Shown piece after piece: positions 8,222 through 17,655 of a stretch of 64,000 nt of DNA. The notes beneath the pieces were generated by a model that was given only the letters and a program-made list of their open reading frames with translations, ran no database searches and was not told the origin of the DNA. This DNA is from JAYWXI01 sp036016955 (GTDB taxonomy: Bacteria > Bacteroidota > Bacteroidia > Flavobacteriales > Weeksellaceae). Within the stretch, counting starts at the first letter, position 1. Each line of letters begins with the position of its first letter. Both the position numbers and the translations under genes were made by a program. The stretch lies in NCBI RefSeq assembly GCF_036016955.1, contig NZ_JAYWXI010000002.1, forward strand, positions 1 to 64,000, in the 5' to 3' direction.

Positions 8222-8959
8222 ATGAAAGTTAAGTCGATTTTGGTTTCACAGCCGGCGCCCAGCGAATCCTCACCCTACATGGAAATCGCCAGAAAAGAAA
8301 AAATACGGATTGATTTCAGGCCTTTCATTCATGTCGAAGGGGCGGACGGAAAAGAGCTAAGAACCCAAAAAATAGATTTATCCCAATACACGGGAATCAT
8401 CTTTACCAGCAAAAATGCCATAGACCACTATTTTAGGCTGGCTGAGGAAATGCGTTTTTCGGTTCCCGACTCCATGCGCTACATTTGCCAATCCGAAGCC
8501 ATTGCCAACTACCTTCAAAAGCACATCGTTTACCGAAAAAGAAAAATCAGCTTCGGCGAAAAAACCTTTTCGGACCTGGTGCCTTTGTTTAAAAAATACC
8601 CGAACGAGAAGTTTCTTCTTCCTTCTTCGGACGTGCTTAATGCCGACATCCCTTCCACCTTGGACAAGGCCGGTGTGGATTGGACGCGTGCCATCATGTA
8701 CCGTACCGTATGTTCGGACCTCTCGGATCTCAACATTTCCGAATACGATATGTTGGTGTTCTTCAGCCCTCAAGGAATTAAATCCCTCCACGAGAATTTC
8801 AAAGATTTCGCTCAGGGGGAAACTAAAATTGCGGTTTTTGGCCAAACCACACACCAAGCCGCGGAAGACAGCGGACTGAAAGTGGACGTGATGGCTCCAA
8901 CCAAAGAAACCCCGTCCATGACCATGGCGATTGAAAAATACATCAAAAGCGGAAAATAA
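8222..8959 (+). CDS. Uroporphyrinogen-III synthase family protein, first copy
   Basis: HemD-fold protein of 245 residues, starting MKVKSILVSQPAPSES. Two-lobed layout is visible: TGIIFTSKNAIDHYF in lobe one, YDMLVFFSPQGIKSL in lobe two, ending in a TKETPSMTMAIEKYI helix. ATG codons stand at 8219 and 8222; I take the second. It follows the DUF4271 gene and is far from the hemACE genes, where a second HemD-like gene sits. HemD is poorly conserved in sequence, so either copy could be the true enzyme; this one may be a paralogue with another role. Confidence 0.85.
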   Translation: MKVKSILVSQPAPSESSPYMEIARKEKIRIDFRPFIHVEGADGKELRTQKIDLSQYTGIIFTSKNAIDHYFRLAEEMRFSVPDSMRYICQSEAIANYLQKHIVYRKRKISFGEKTFSDLVPLFKKYPNEKFLLPSSDVLNADIPSTLDKAGVDWTRAIMYRTVCSDLSDLNISEYDMLVFFSPQGIKSLHENFKDFAQGETKIAVFGQTTHQAAEDSGLKVDVMAPTKETPSMTMAIEKYIKSGK

Positions 8960-9052
8960 AACCCTACCGCTTCACCAAACTAACCGTCTTTTCAATCGAG
9001 GAAAGATGGTTTTTTATTAGAAAAGCTCCATTCACACCAAATTTCGCCCTTT

Positions 9053-11119
9053 ATGCAGCCACCTAAAGCCCCCAAAAAAGACCAAATTTTGAAAACCCAC
9101 GGCGATGTCCGCACCGACCCTTATTTTTGGCTCAACGAAAGGGATCATCCCGAAGTGTTGGCGTACTTAGAGGCCGAAAACGCTTACTGCGAAGCCGTAC
9201 TGAAAGACACCGAAGCTTTCCAACAAAATCTTTTTGAGGAAATGAAGGCCCGCTATAAAAAGGACGACACCTCTCTACCTTATTTTTTCAACGGGTACTG
9301 GTACGTCATTCGCTACGAAGCCGGGAAAGAATATCCTTTTTTCTGCCGTCATTTCCAAACCTTGGACGCCCCCGAAGAACTCCTCTTCGATGCCAATGCC
9401 ATGGCAGAAGGTCATGCTTTTTTCGAAATGGGAAGCGTGGCCGTAAGCCCCGATAACCAATGGGCCAGCTTTAGCTCGGACACCAAAGGCCGACGGATTT
9501 ACACTATAGGATTTAAAAACCTAAAAGACGGTTCTCTTCTCGAAGACCAAATAGCCAATACCACGGGAAAAGTGGTTTGGGCCAACGACAACCGTCATAT
9601 CTTTTACATCCGAAAAGACCAAAGCCTCCGGGCCTTTCAGGTTTACCGCCACGAAATAGGCACGGAGGCCTCACAGGACGTTTTGATTTTCCACGAAAAA
9701 GACGAGGCTTTTGATGTTAATGTATACAAAACCAAATCTTTGGAATACATTTTCATCGCAAGTTCCAGTACAATTTCGGACGAGCACCGCTTTATCCCCG
9801 CAGACGATGTTTTCGCACCTTGGAAAGTCGTTCAAAAAAGAAAAGACGGACTGGAGTATGCCGTGGAACATTACCAAGACGAATTTTACATCATTACCAA
9901 CGCCGAAGAAGCAACCAATTTCAAACTCGTAAAAACCAAAGTGAATTCCCCTACCATGACGCATTGGCAGGAAGTCGTCCCACACCGCGAAAAGGTTCTT
10001 TTGGAAGGGTTTGAAATCTTCAAGCATTACTTGGTGTTGGAGGAAAGGCAAGAAGGCCTACTCCGAATTAAAATCATCGACCAACGCACGGAAGAAAGCC
10101 ATTACCTCCACTTTCAAGAACCTTGTTATACGGCTTATATCGGGCTTAATTTGGAATTCGATACCGAAGTCCTCCGCTACGGATATACCTCGCTTACCTC
10201 ACCGAGTTCCACCCTGGAATACCGCATGGATACCAGGGAAACCAAAATGCTGAAAACCCAAGAAATCTTAGGCGATCCCTTCCGCTCGGAAGACTATATT
10301 TCCGAAAGAATCTGGGCTCCCGCCAGAGACGGTAAGAAAATCCCCATCTCCTTGGTTTATCATAAAAAAACTCCTAAATCCCCTCAAACCCCTCTGTTGC
10401 TCTACGGGTATGGCAGCTACGGACACACCGTGGACGCCAGCTTCTCCAGCGTTCGCCTTTCTCTGCTGAATCGGGGCTTTATCTATGCTATCGCCCACAT
10501 TAGAGGAGGAGAATACCTCGGAAGAGAGTGGTACGAAGACGGAAAAATGCAGAATAAGAAAAATTCTTTTTACGATTTCATCGATGCCGCCCGATTCCTC
10601 ATTACCGAAAGCTACACCTCAAGCGCCCACCTTTACGCCATGGGTGGCAGCGCAGGCGGTCTTCTTGTAGGTGCCGTGGTCAATATGGAACCCGCCCTCT
10701 TCAACGGCGTAGTGGCTCAGGTGCCTTTTGTGGACGTCGTTACCACCATGTTGGACGAAACCATCCCTTTAACCACCGGAGAATACGACGAATGGGGCAA
10801 CCCCAACGAAGAAGAGGACTACCACTACATGAAGTCCTATTCGCCCTATGACAACGTTACCCCACAAGCTTATCCCCATATGCTGGTTACCACAGGCTAT
10901 CACGACTCTCAAGTTCAGTATTGGGAACCCGCCAAATGGATTGCCAAATTAAGAGACCAAAATACATCCGAACGCATTATTCTCTTCCGTACGGACTTCA
11001 GCAGCGGACACGGCGGGGCAAGCGGACGCTTCGAGTCCCTGAAAGAAGACGTCTTGGAATACGCCTTTTTACTCAAATTAGAAAATAAAATTCATGACAG
11101 AAGCAATACTTTGGACTAA
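9053..11119 (+). CDS. ptrB: Oligopeptidase B (S9 family serine peptidase)
   Basis: Serine peptidase that cuts peptides after basic residues. The 688-residue length fits oligopeptidase B. The N-terminal beta-propeller is followed by an alpha/beta-hydrolase domain with nucleophile Ser533 in GGSAGG, Asp618 in GYHDSQV and His653 in SGHGGASGRF. The HIRGGEYLGREWYEDGK and DETIPLTTGEYDEWGNP blocks are hallmarks of the oligopeptidase B branch. No signal peptide is visible, so it is probably cytosolic. Its 3' end overlaps the next gene by 26 bases. Confidence 0.95.
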   Translation: MQPPKAPKKDQILKTHGDVRTDPYFWLNERDHPEVLAYLEAENAYCEAVLKDTEAFQQNLFEEMKARYKKDDTSLPYFFNGYWYVIRYEAGKEYPFFCRHFQTLDAPEELLFDANAMAEGHAFFEMGSVAVSPDNQWASFSSDTKGRRIYTIGFKNLKDGSLLEDQIANTTGKVVWANDNRHIFYIRKDQSLRAFQVYRHEIGTEASQDVLIFHEKDEAFDVNVYKTKSLEYIFIASSSTISDEHRFIPADDVFAPWKVVQKRKDGLEYAVEHYQDEFYIITNAEEATNFKLVKTKVNSPTMTHWQEVVPHREKVLLEGFEIFKHYLVLEERQEGLLRIKIIDQRTEESHYLHFQEPCYTAYIGLNLEFDTEVLRYGYTSLTSPSSTLEYRMDTRETKMLKTQEILGDPFRSEDYISERIWAPARDGKKIPISLVYHKKTPKSPQTPLLLYGYGSYGHTVDASFSSVRLSLLNRGFIYAIAHIRGGEYLGREWYEDGKMQNKKNSFYDFIDAARFLITESYTSSAHLYAMGGSAGGLLVGAVVNMEPALFNGVVAQVPFVDVVTTMLDETIPLTTGEYDEWGNPNEEEDYHYMKSYSPYDNVTPQAYPHMLVTTGYHDSQVQYWEPAKWIAKLRDQNTSERIILFRTDFSSGHGGASGRFESLKEDVLEYAFLLKLENKIHDRSNTLD

Positions 11120-11471
11120 AGTCGAAACTTTTTTCCAAGAGCATTTCGGAGCCGAAAGAAACGTCTCCATCGAAACCATTCTTTTCCTTATCGGCGTTCA
11201 AGAGCTGGGAAGCGGCAAACAGAATTACTCCAAAGACGACAAAGTCAATCTCATCCATATTGCAGTATGCCGACTGCTGGAGCCTTTCGGGTACTTCCGC
11301 TTTTCTCATTACGATGACCAAGGCTACCCGCATTTCGAGGAAACCGAGCCCTTGCCCGACCTCCAACCTAACGAACAAACGCTACTGATGAAAAAAGCCG
11401 TTATCCAGTACTTCATCGACGAGACTCTTTTCGATGCCGAAACCATGAAAGCTTTAAACGAAAAAAATTAA
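11094..11471 (+). CDS. Conserved hypothetical protein overlapping ptrB
   Basis: A 125-residue soluble protein starting MTEAILWTKVETFFQEHFG. It has no signal peptide, membrane segment or motif that I can tie to a family. The first 26 bases overlap the end of ptrB in another frame, which suggests co-translation. The composition (helical, acidic, clear charge pattern, good codon use) supports a real gene. A strong terminator follows within 40 bases. Confidence 0.8.
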   Translation: MTEAILWTKVETFFQEHFGAERNVSIETILFLIGVQELGSGKQNYSKDDKVNLIHIAVCRLLEPFGYFRFSHYDDQGYPHFEETEPLPDLQPNEQTLLMKKAVIQYFIDETLFDAETMKALNEKN

Positions 11472-11505
11472 AAAGATTTTGTTAAAAAAAAGACTTTTAA
11501 GAAGC

Positions 11506-11532
11506 AAAGCACAATTTTTTTGTGCTTTTTTT
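11506..11532 (+). terminator. Intrinsic terminator after the ptrB pair
   Basis: AAAGCACAA at 11506-11514 pairs with TTGTGCTTT at 11520-11528 and is followed by a T run. Confidence 0.85.
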
Positions 11533-11587
11533 GTTTTCATATTGTTAAAAACAGTAATTTTAACATTTCAAAATTAAATATCATTTG

Positions 11588-13138
11588 ATGAATCAACGGT
11601 TTATTCCCATTATCGGGATATTAATGTCCATCTCCGTGGTGGTGTTCGTCACGCTTCAAATCAAGTGGCTGAAGGAATATTATGGTGCTTTGGATCAGGA
11701 TTTTTCCAATAAAGTTCAAACGGCATTGGAATCTTCCGTCGAAAAAATTGCCGCCATCGAAATCGATCGTTTCCTCAACGAAAGCTATAAGAATTTCGGA
11801 AAAACCGTTATCGCCAGCAACGGACAACCTACCTCAACCGTCATCCAACAAGTCGAAGATTCGGCCTCCAAGCGAATGATTGCCTACCAAAACAGCATCA
11901 TCGAAAGGGAAAATCTGCCAATTGCCAATACCGGAGACAGCCTAAACCGCATTAAGCTATGGACGGACGAAAGCCTGCTAAACATCCGCAGAGACAGCAC
12001 CTCCCCTAAGCCTCTGACCGCCGCACTAAACACTTCCATCGCCTCGGGAGAATACAATTTAAAAGAGTTTGCCCGCATCGTCGGAAACAATCGCCCGATC
12101 GACAAAAGAGTGGATGTAGCCACCGTGGATTCGGTAGTATCCAGAGAACTGAAAGCCCACGGTATTTCCGGTGGTTTTGGTTTTGGCATTTTCGACAAGA
12201 ATAATAAACTAACCCCAATTACCGACACCGACTACGCAACGCAAGAAAAAAACAGCCGATACAGCTATCCCCTGTTTAAAGACGATGGAGGAAAAACCCT
12301 TTATACGCTCTCGTTGGTCTTCCCGAGAAAGAATTTTTCTTTGATTAAAAACAATCTCCCGATGCTTTTGGGAACTTTCCTCTCACTTTTGACGATACTT
12401 GGAATTTACGTGACTTCCATTAACTACATGATGAGACAAAAGAAGATTGCCGACATCAAAACGGATTTCATCAACAACATGTCGCACGAATTCAAGACCC
12501 CGCTGGCCACCATCTCCGTAGCCACGGATTCTTTGGCAAACGACCGCATCGCCACCAACCCCGAAAAAGTAAAATACTACTCCCAACTGATAAAACAGGA
12601 GAACCTTCGGATGAAAAAACAAGTGGAAAACGTCCTGAACATGTCCAAACTGGAACGAAACGAAGTTCAACTCTTCCTGAAAGAAACCAACGTTCGCGAA
12701 CTAATCCAGCAAATCACCTCTTCCTTCCAACTTATCGTCAAAGAAAGAGGCGGAACCCTCGCTACGGATTTTTCCGCCACCCGTTACATGGTTAAACTGG
12801 ACGAATTTCATATCTCCAATACCCTGGTCAACCTTTTGGACAACGCCAATAAATATTCCCCCGAAAAACCCGAAATCAAAATCAAAACCCGCAATGAAGG
12901 CCCTTGGTATGTAATTGAAATTTCCGATAAAGGAATCGGCATGGAACCCCAAAACAAAGGAAAAATTTTCGAGAAATTCTTCCGGGAAGAAACCGGTAAC
13001 ATCCACAATGTCAAAGGGCAAGGCCTAGGACTATCCTACGTAAAAAAAATCATCGAACTGCATAAAGGAGTGATCGTCGTAGACTCCCAAAAGGGAAAAG
13101 GATCCACCTTCACCATCAAGCTGCCTCTAGGCCAATAG
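11588..13138 (+). CDS. Sensor histidine kinase
   Basis: Membrane-bound kinase of 516 residues. A first transmembrane helix (IIGILMSISVVVFVTLQI) and a second near residues 258-280 (LLGTFLSLLTILGIYVTSI) enclose a periplasmic sensor of about 230 residues with no recognised fold. The HisKA domain has phospho-acceptor His300 in MSHEFKTPLA. The ATPase domain shows the N box LVNLLDNANKYS, the G1 box ISDKGIGM and the G2 box GQGLGLSYV. I see no HAMP domain. The response regulator gene follows after 44 bases. The signal is unknown. Confidence 0.95.
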   Translation: MNQRFIPIIGILMSISVVVFVTLQIKWLKEYYGALDQDFSNKVQTALESSVEKIAAIEIDRFLNESYKNFGKTVIASNGQPTSTVIQQVEDSASKRMIAYQNSIIERENLPIANTGDSLNRIKLWTDESLLNIRRDSTSPKPLTAALNTSIASGEYNLKEFARIVGNNRPIDKRVDVATVDSVVSRELKAHGISGGFGFGIFDKNNKLTPITDTDYATQEKNSRYSYPLFKDDGGKTLYTLSLVFPRKNFSLIKNNLPMLLGTFLSLLTILGIYVTSINYMMRQKKIADIKTDFINNMSHEFKTPLATISVATDSLANDRIATNPEKVKYYSQLIKQENLRMKKQVENVLNMSKLERNEVQLFLKETNVRELIQQITSSFQLIVKERGGTLATDFSATRYMVKLDEFHISNTLVNLLDNANKYSPEKPEIKIKTRNEGPWYVIEISDKGIGMEPQNKGKIFEKFFREETGNIHNVKGQGLGLSYVKKIIELHKGVIVVDSQKGKGSTFTIKLPLGQ

Positions 13139-13182
13139 TTTTTGAAAAACCACAGTAATGTTAAACCAAAAAATAAAATAAA

Positions 13183-13875
13183 ATGAGCAACAGAATCTTA
13201 TTAGTAGAAGACGACCAAAGTTTTGGAGCCGTGCTCAAGGATTACCTGACCATCAACAACTTCGAGGTGACCCTGGCCACCGACGGAGAACAAGGATTGA
13301 AAGAATTTACCGAAAACGACTTCGATATTTGCATTTTCGACGTCATGATGCCAAAGAAAGACGGGTTCAGCCTGGCCGAGGACGTGAAAAAAATCGACAA
13401 GAATACGCCGATTATCTTTCTCACCGCTCGAAACATGCGCGAAGACATCCTGAAAGGCTACCAACTGGGGGCCGACGACTACATTACCAAGCCTTTCGAT
13501 ACCGAACTGCTACTCTATAAAATTAAAGCCATTCTGCAACGCAGTACCACCCTGGAAAATGAGGAGCAGGAGCAGTTCAAAATCAGTAATATCTTTTTCG
13601 ACTCGATGCTGCGGCAACTAAGGGTGGGAGATCAGGAATACAAACTCTCTCCAAAAGAAAACGAACTCCTAAAACTGCTCTGCATCCACCGCAATGACTT
13701 CATGCCCAGAGATTTGGCTCTTAGAAAAATTTGGAAAAAAGAAAACTACTTCACCGCCCGAAGCATGGACGTGTACATTGCTAAACTTCGTAAATTGTTG
13801 AAAGACGACGACGGTATCGAAATCATCAACGTTCACGGCGAAGGCTTCCGATTGTTGGTGAAAAACAATAATTAA
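13183..13875 (+). CDS. OmpR-family response regulator
   Basis: Partner of the kinase just upstream. The 230-residue protein has a receiver domain with the acidic pair in VEDDQ, phospho-acceptor Asp53 in IFDVMMPKKDG, and the conserved Lys in ITKPFD. A winged-helix DNA-binding domain follows, with LSPKENELLKLLC and MDVYIAKLRKLL. It is expected to bind direct repeats upstream of its targets. The genomic neighbours do not reveal which genes it controls. Confidence 0.96.
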   Translation: MSNRILLVEDDQSFGAVLKDYLTINNFEVTLATDGEQGLKEFTENDFDICIFDVMMPKKDGFSLAEDVKKIDKNTPIIFLTARNMREDILKGYQLGADDYITKPFDTELLLYKIKAILQRSTTLENEEQEQFKISNIFFDSMLRQLRVGDQEYKLSPKENELLKLLCIHRNDFMPRDLALRKIWKKENYFTARSMDVYIAKLRKLLKDDDGIEIINVHGEGFRLLVKNNN

Positions 13876-13880
13876 AAATA

Positions 13881-13912
13881 AAAACCTGCTCTTATTAAGC
13901 AGGTTTTTATTT
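13881..13912. terminator. Bidirectional terminator between the response regulator and rodA
   Basis: AAAACCTGCT pairs with AGCAGGTTTT, with A and T runs on both sides, between two convergent genes. Confidence 0.9.
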
Positions 13913-13913
13913 T

Positions 13914-15143
13914 TTACACCAAACTATTTCGATCGGCATAGTTCAGTTTGAAAAAGATAGCCGTCATGATGGAAAAAGCCAACAAAGAACTCCCTCCATA
14001 ACTGAAATAAGGCAGCGGAATCCCTACCGTAGGAAACAATCCCATCACCATACCGATATTAATCCCAAAATGAATGAAAAGAATCGAAGCAAAGCTGTAA
14101 CCAAACACCCTATTGAAATGGGATTTTTGCCTTTCTGCCAAATAATAAATTCGGCCGATATAAAGGGCATAAATCAAAATTAAAAGCGTACTACCGAAAA
14201 AACCCCATTCTTCCCCTACCGTGCAAAAAATATAATCCGTCTGTTGCTCCGGAACAAAACTTCCCTGCGTTACCGAACCTTGGCGATACCCCTTTCCGAA
14301 AAAACCACCCGATCCGATCGCCGTCTTGGAATAAAGCAAATTATACCCCGAAGTATCCCGAAAAGCCTTTTCTCCCTTATACAACACCTCAATTCTTTCG
14401 CGCTGGTGCTTGGGAAGTTTCTCAATAATGGTAGGCGTAGCAAAAGCCAATCCGCCCAAGAGCACCACCGTTCCGATAATGGAAGATACCGAAATCACGT
14501 TCCAACTGATTCTGGAATAATTGAAAAAAATAACACCTCCCACAACCGCAATGATGCCAAGCAAAACATAAAAAGGATTAACCGCAATCGCCGTAAGAAA
14601 AACCAAAGCAAAAATACCTACCACAATAAAAAACCAACCACTTAAGCCTTCCCGATAAAGCGCAATGACAAACGCCCCAAAAACCAACAGCGACCCCACA
14701 TCCGGAATCGCCAAAACCACCACCGCAGGAATACCAATGATGACCAACGAAGTTAATAGAGATTTGCGATACCTCAAATTAAAATCCGGTCCGGCTACAT
14801 AATTCGCCAACATAAGTGCCGTCCCAATTTTAGCAAACTCCACCGGTTGCATTGTAAGTCCGCCAAATTTGTACCAGTTTTTCTGCCCCAAAATTTCCGT
14901 CCCAAAAGGAAAAAGACCAATAAGCAACAATACCCCGCCAATATAAAATACCCCCGCCAAATTTTCGAAAAACTTCGCCCTGGTCACAAAAATAAAAAAG
15001 CCCACCACAAGCGAAATCGCAAAAAACAGAAGTTGCTTCTCACCCAAATCCGGTTTCACACTGTAAATATTCGCAATCGCAAACATGCACAGCAACAAAT
15101 AAAGCCCTATCCCCAACTTATCTATCCCTTGTGCCCAGTTCAT
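13914..15143 (-). CDS. rodA: Peptidoglycan glycosyltransferase RodA (SEDS family)
   Basis: Ten-helix membrane enzyme that polymerises lipid II during side-wall growth, working with PBP2. The 409-residue protein has SEDS signatures: QPVEFAKIG (shifted FTSW/RODA-type motif), PDVGSLLVFG, the YQGSVTQGSFVPEQQTDYIF loop, and GIPLPYFSYGGSSLL at the C-terminus. Its ATG overlaps the last base of mrdA (TAATG). It is the last gene of the mre operon and ends at the bidirectional terminator. Confidence 0.96.
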   Translation of the reverse strand: MNWAQGIDKLGIGLYLLLCMFAIANIYSVKPDLGEKQLLFFAISLVVGFFIFVTRAKFFENLAGVFYIGGVLLLIGLFPFGTEILGQKNWYKFGGLTMQPVEFAKIGTALMLANYVAGPDFNLRYRKSLLTSLVIIGIPAVVVLAIPDVGSLLVFGAFVIALYREGLSGWFFIVVGIFALVFLTAIAVNPFYVLLGIIAVVGGVIFFNYSRISWNVISVSSIIGTVVLLGGLAFATPTIIEKLPKHQRERIEVLYKGEKAFRDTSGYNLLYSKTAIGSGGFFGKGYRQGSVTQGSFVPEQQTDYIFCTVGEEWGFFGSTLLILIYALYIGRIYYLAERQKSHFNRVFGYSFASILFIHFGINIGMVMGLFPTVGIPLPYFSYGGSSLLAFSIMTAIFFKLNYADRNSLV

Positions 15144-17152
15144 TATTTCGTTTTTTGTAGTTTTTGTTTCAGCAAATCGATTTGGCGTTGCAAACTATCC
15201 CGCTCTGCCGGAGCCGCGATTTTCTTTAAATAATTCTCCATCTCCGAAAGTCGGACGGAATCTTTATTGGGCTCCTTATAAAGTCCTCTTCGTTTCAAAT
15301 CCGCCACCCATTGCCGTTTGTACTCGGGAAGGAAACTGGACGTAACCATTTTTTTGTACAAATGTTCCCTTTTAATGGTTCCCGTAAGGTATTTTTCGGC
15401 AATAATCGTACTGGCAGGTCCAGCCCAAGTCGCTCCGAACCCCGCATGCTCCATCACCGCAGCCACTACAATTTTAGGCTTATCCGCCGGAGCAGCCAAA
15501 ACAAAGATGGAATTATCCTTGCCCTGAGGAACCTGAGCCGTCCCCGTCTTAGCTAACTGGGTAAAATCATTGGACTTCAATCCCCTAGCTGTTCCTTTCA
15601 GCACCACCGCTTCCATACCGTCTATTACGGGCTGAAAATACTTTTCGTCCACCAACGTCTTGTGTTTAACCTTAAATCGCGGATCGGGATTCGGTTTGCC
15701 ATCCACCGCCTTTACGATATGCGGCGTATAATACCACCCTCTGTTGACGATAGCCGCCACGAAATTAGCCATTTGAAGAGGCGTCAACGAAACCGCTCCC
15801 TGCCCCATTCCATTGAAAATAGAGCCGTTCATCGTATAAGCGGATGACCAATCCTTCTTGCCACCGCTCCGCTTACGGTAAAACTCGCCGTCAGGAATGA
15901 ACCCCCGAACACCGCTGGCCAAATCGTTATTGAGGAAATTATTAAGCCCAAAGCTCTCCATGATTTTTTTCCATTCGTCCACCCCGCGTCCCGGATCCCC
16001 CGGATATTTGTTCATCATGGCAATAAAAGCATAGGAAAAATAACAGTTGCTGGAAACCTGTATCGCCGGCACCAAAGGATCAGCACCACCATGCCCCTTA
16101 ATCCTAAGCCCCCGATAGGAAAACCCTCCCCCACAAGGAAAAATCGTTTTTTCGTTCATCACCCCCATCTGCATAGCCGCCAAAGCCGTCAGCAACTTAA
16201 AAGTGGACCCCGGAGGATACGCCGCCTGCACCGAACGGTCAAACGTCGGACGCCAATCGTAAGCCGTATCCATCTGAAGCTTGTAAAGGTTTTTGGTTTT
16301 TTCTGGCCCCGTAAAAAGATTCGGATCAATATCCGGCCCCGTAGCCATCACCAAAATCTCCCCATTATTGGGATCCAATGCCACAATCGCTCCCTTTTTG
16401 TTAACCAACATCTCCTGAGCAATACGCTGCAAGTCGTAATCAATCGTAAGCGTGATGTCTTTCCCCGTAACCACTTCTTTATCCAACTCTCCATTTTTGT
16501 AAGAGCCGATGCTGCGAAGCCGAATATCCTTCTGGATGTAACTCACCCCCTTAATGCCACGAAGTTCTTTCTCATAAGACTTCTCCACCCCAGATTTCCC
16601 AATATTGTCCCCAGGAAGGTAATACAGAGAATCCTTCTTGATTTCCCTCTGATTTACCTCATTGGTGTACCCCAAAAGGTTCCCCGACGTGGAAACCTCA
16701 TACTGCCGCTGAGGCCTCTGAATAATACTAAACGCCGGATACTTAAATATAATCTCCTGCACCCTCGCAATATCCTCCCTCGTAAGGTTCTTCATAAACG
16801 TCATCGGCGTCACGCGAGAATAGTATTCCTCTTTCTTAATGCCTTCAATGCGACGGATGAAGTCCGCCTTGGAGATTTTCATCAAATGGCAAAACCCAAG
16901 AGTATCAAAATCAGGCTTCATCAAAGCCTGAGTAAAAGAAATTTCATACGAAGGAACATTCCCTACCAGGATTTTTCCGTTACGGTCAAAAATAATTCCC
17001 CGCTGAGGAATGGTATATTCCGTCTTGATAGACGTATTGGCCGCATTAAGAGCATAACGATCCGTAAACAACTGCAAATAAGCCAACCGTGCTACAAAAA
17101 TAACGGCAATAACAGAAAGAATAACAGTAATTTTAAAATATTGAGGCTTCAC
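15143..17152 (-). CDS. mrdA: Penicillin-binding protein 2 (transpeptidase)
   Basis: Elongation-specific class B PBP of 669 residues. One N-terminal transmembrane helix precedes the pedestal region (QRGIIFDRNGKILVGN) and the transpeptidase domain. Active-site motifs are SxxK at Ser316-Lys319 in PPGSTFKL, SxN at 367-369 (SSN), and KTG at 535-537 in AKTGTAQV. The frame starts with GTG, which overlaps the mreD stop as GTGA. The tail after the transpeptidase domain is basic and helical, as often seen in Bacteroidota homologues. It is the crosslinking partner of RodA. Confidence 0.96.
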   Translation of the reverse strand: MKPQYFKITVILSVIAVIFVARLAYLQLFTDRYALNAANTSIKTEYTIPQRGIIFDRNGKILVGNVPSYEISFTQALMKPDFDTLGFCHLMKISKADFIRRIEGIKKEEYYSRVTPMTFMKNLTREDIARVQEIIFKYPAFSIIQRPQRQYEVSTSGNLLGYTNEVNQREIKKDSLYYLPGDNIGKSGVEKSYEKELRGIKGVSYIQKDIRLRSIGSYKNGELDKEVVTGKDITLTIDYDLQRIAQEMLVNKKGAIVALDPNNGEILVMATGPDIDPNLFTGPEKTKNLYKLQMDTAYDWRPTFDRSVQAAYPPGSTFKLLTALAAMQMGVMNEKTIFPCGGGFSYRGLRIKGHGGADPLVPAIQVSSNCYFSYAFIAMMNKYPGDPGRGVDEWKKIMESFGLNNFLNNDLASGVRGFIPDGEFYRKRSGGKKDWSSAYTMNGSIFNGMGQGAVSLTPLQMANFVAAIVNRGWYYTPHIVKAVDGKPNPDPRFKVKHKTLVDEKYFQPVIDGMEAVVLKGTARGLKSNDFTQLAKTGTAQVPQGKDNSIFVLAAPADKPKIVVAAVMEHAGFGATWAGPASTIIAEKYLTGTIKREHLYKKMVTSSFLPEYKRQWVADLKRRGLYKEPNKDSVRLSEMENYLKKIAAPAERDSLQRQIDLLKQKLQKTK

Positions 17153-17655
17153 ACTTTTTGCTTGATTTTGAACGCCAAAGCATAAATCAAAATAAACACG
17201 AACGATACGACACTAGTCGCCAATATGTTCAAAAATATTTCGAAAAAGCGGCTTAGCTTGAAAAATTCCACGTACTGAACGATGAACTGATGAACAAAAA
17301 TACTGGAAAACACAAAAAACAAAAACTGAGACCAAACCAACGACTGAAACGAAAAAAAATCCGTCGAAGATTCGGTCGAGGTCCGAAAGATAAGCGTCCT
17401 GAAATAAGCAATAATCGTAGTAGCCATCGCATTAATCCCCCACGTTCCCAAAAAAGCATCAATCCCTAAACCAAGAAAAAAACTCAGCCCCAAAAAAACA
17501 TACCTGTTCCTGAAAAAAGGATAAAAAATCACAAAAACCGGATAAAGTACCGGCGTAAACCGTCCGAATAAAGTAATTCGGTTCAATACGAAAATTTGCA
17601 ACGCCACCAGCAATGCAATCATCAGTATATCGGTTACCACACTTCTACTAATCAT
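17149..17655 (-). CDS. mreD: Rod shape-determining protein MreD
   Basis: Small integral membrane protein of 168 residues with about five hydrophobic helices. The N-terminal helix ILMIALLVALQIFVLN and the FLGLGIDAFLGTWGINA segment resemble MreD. It couples the cytoplasmic MreB filament system to the periplasmic enzymes together with MreC. Its start lies inside the last codons of mreC (8-base overlap) and its stop overlaps the GTG of mrdA, so translation is coupled along the operon. Confidence 0.9.
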   Translation of the reverse strand: MISRSVVTDILMIALLVALQIFVLNRITLFGRFTPVLYPVFVIFYPFFRNRYVFLGLSFFLGLGIDAFLGTWGINAMATTIIAYFRTLIFRTSTESSTDFFSFQSLVWSQFLFFVFSSIFVHQFIVQYVEFFKLSRFFEIFLNILATSVVSFVFILIYALAFKIKQKV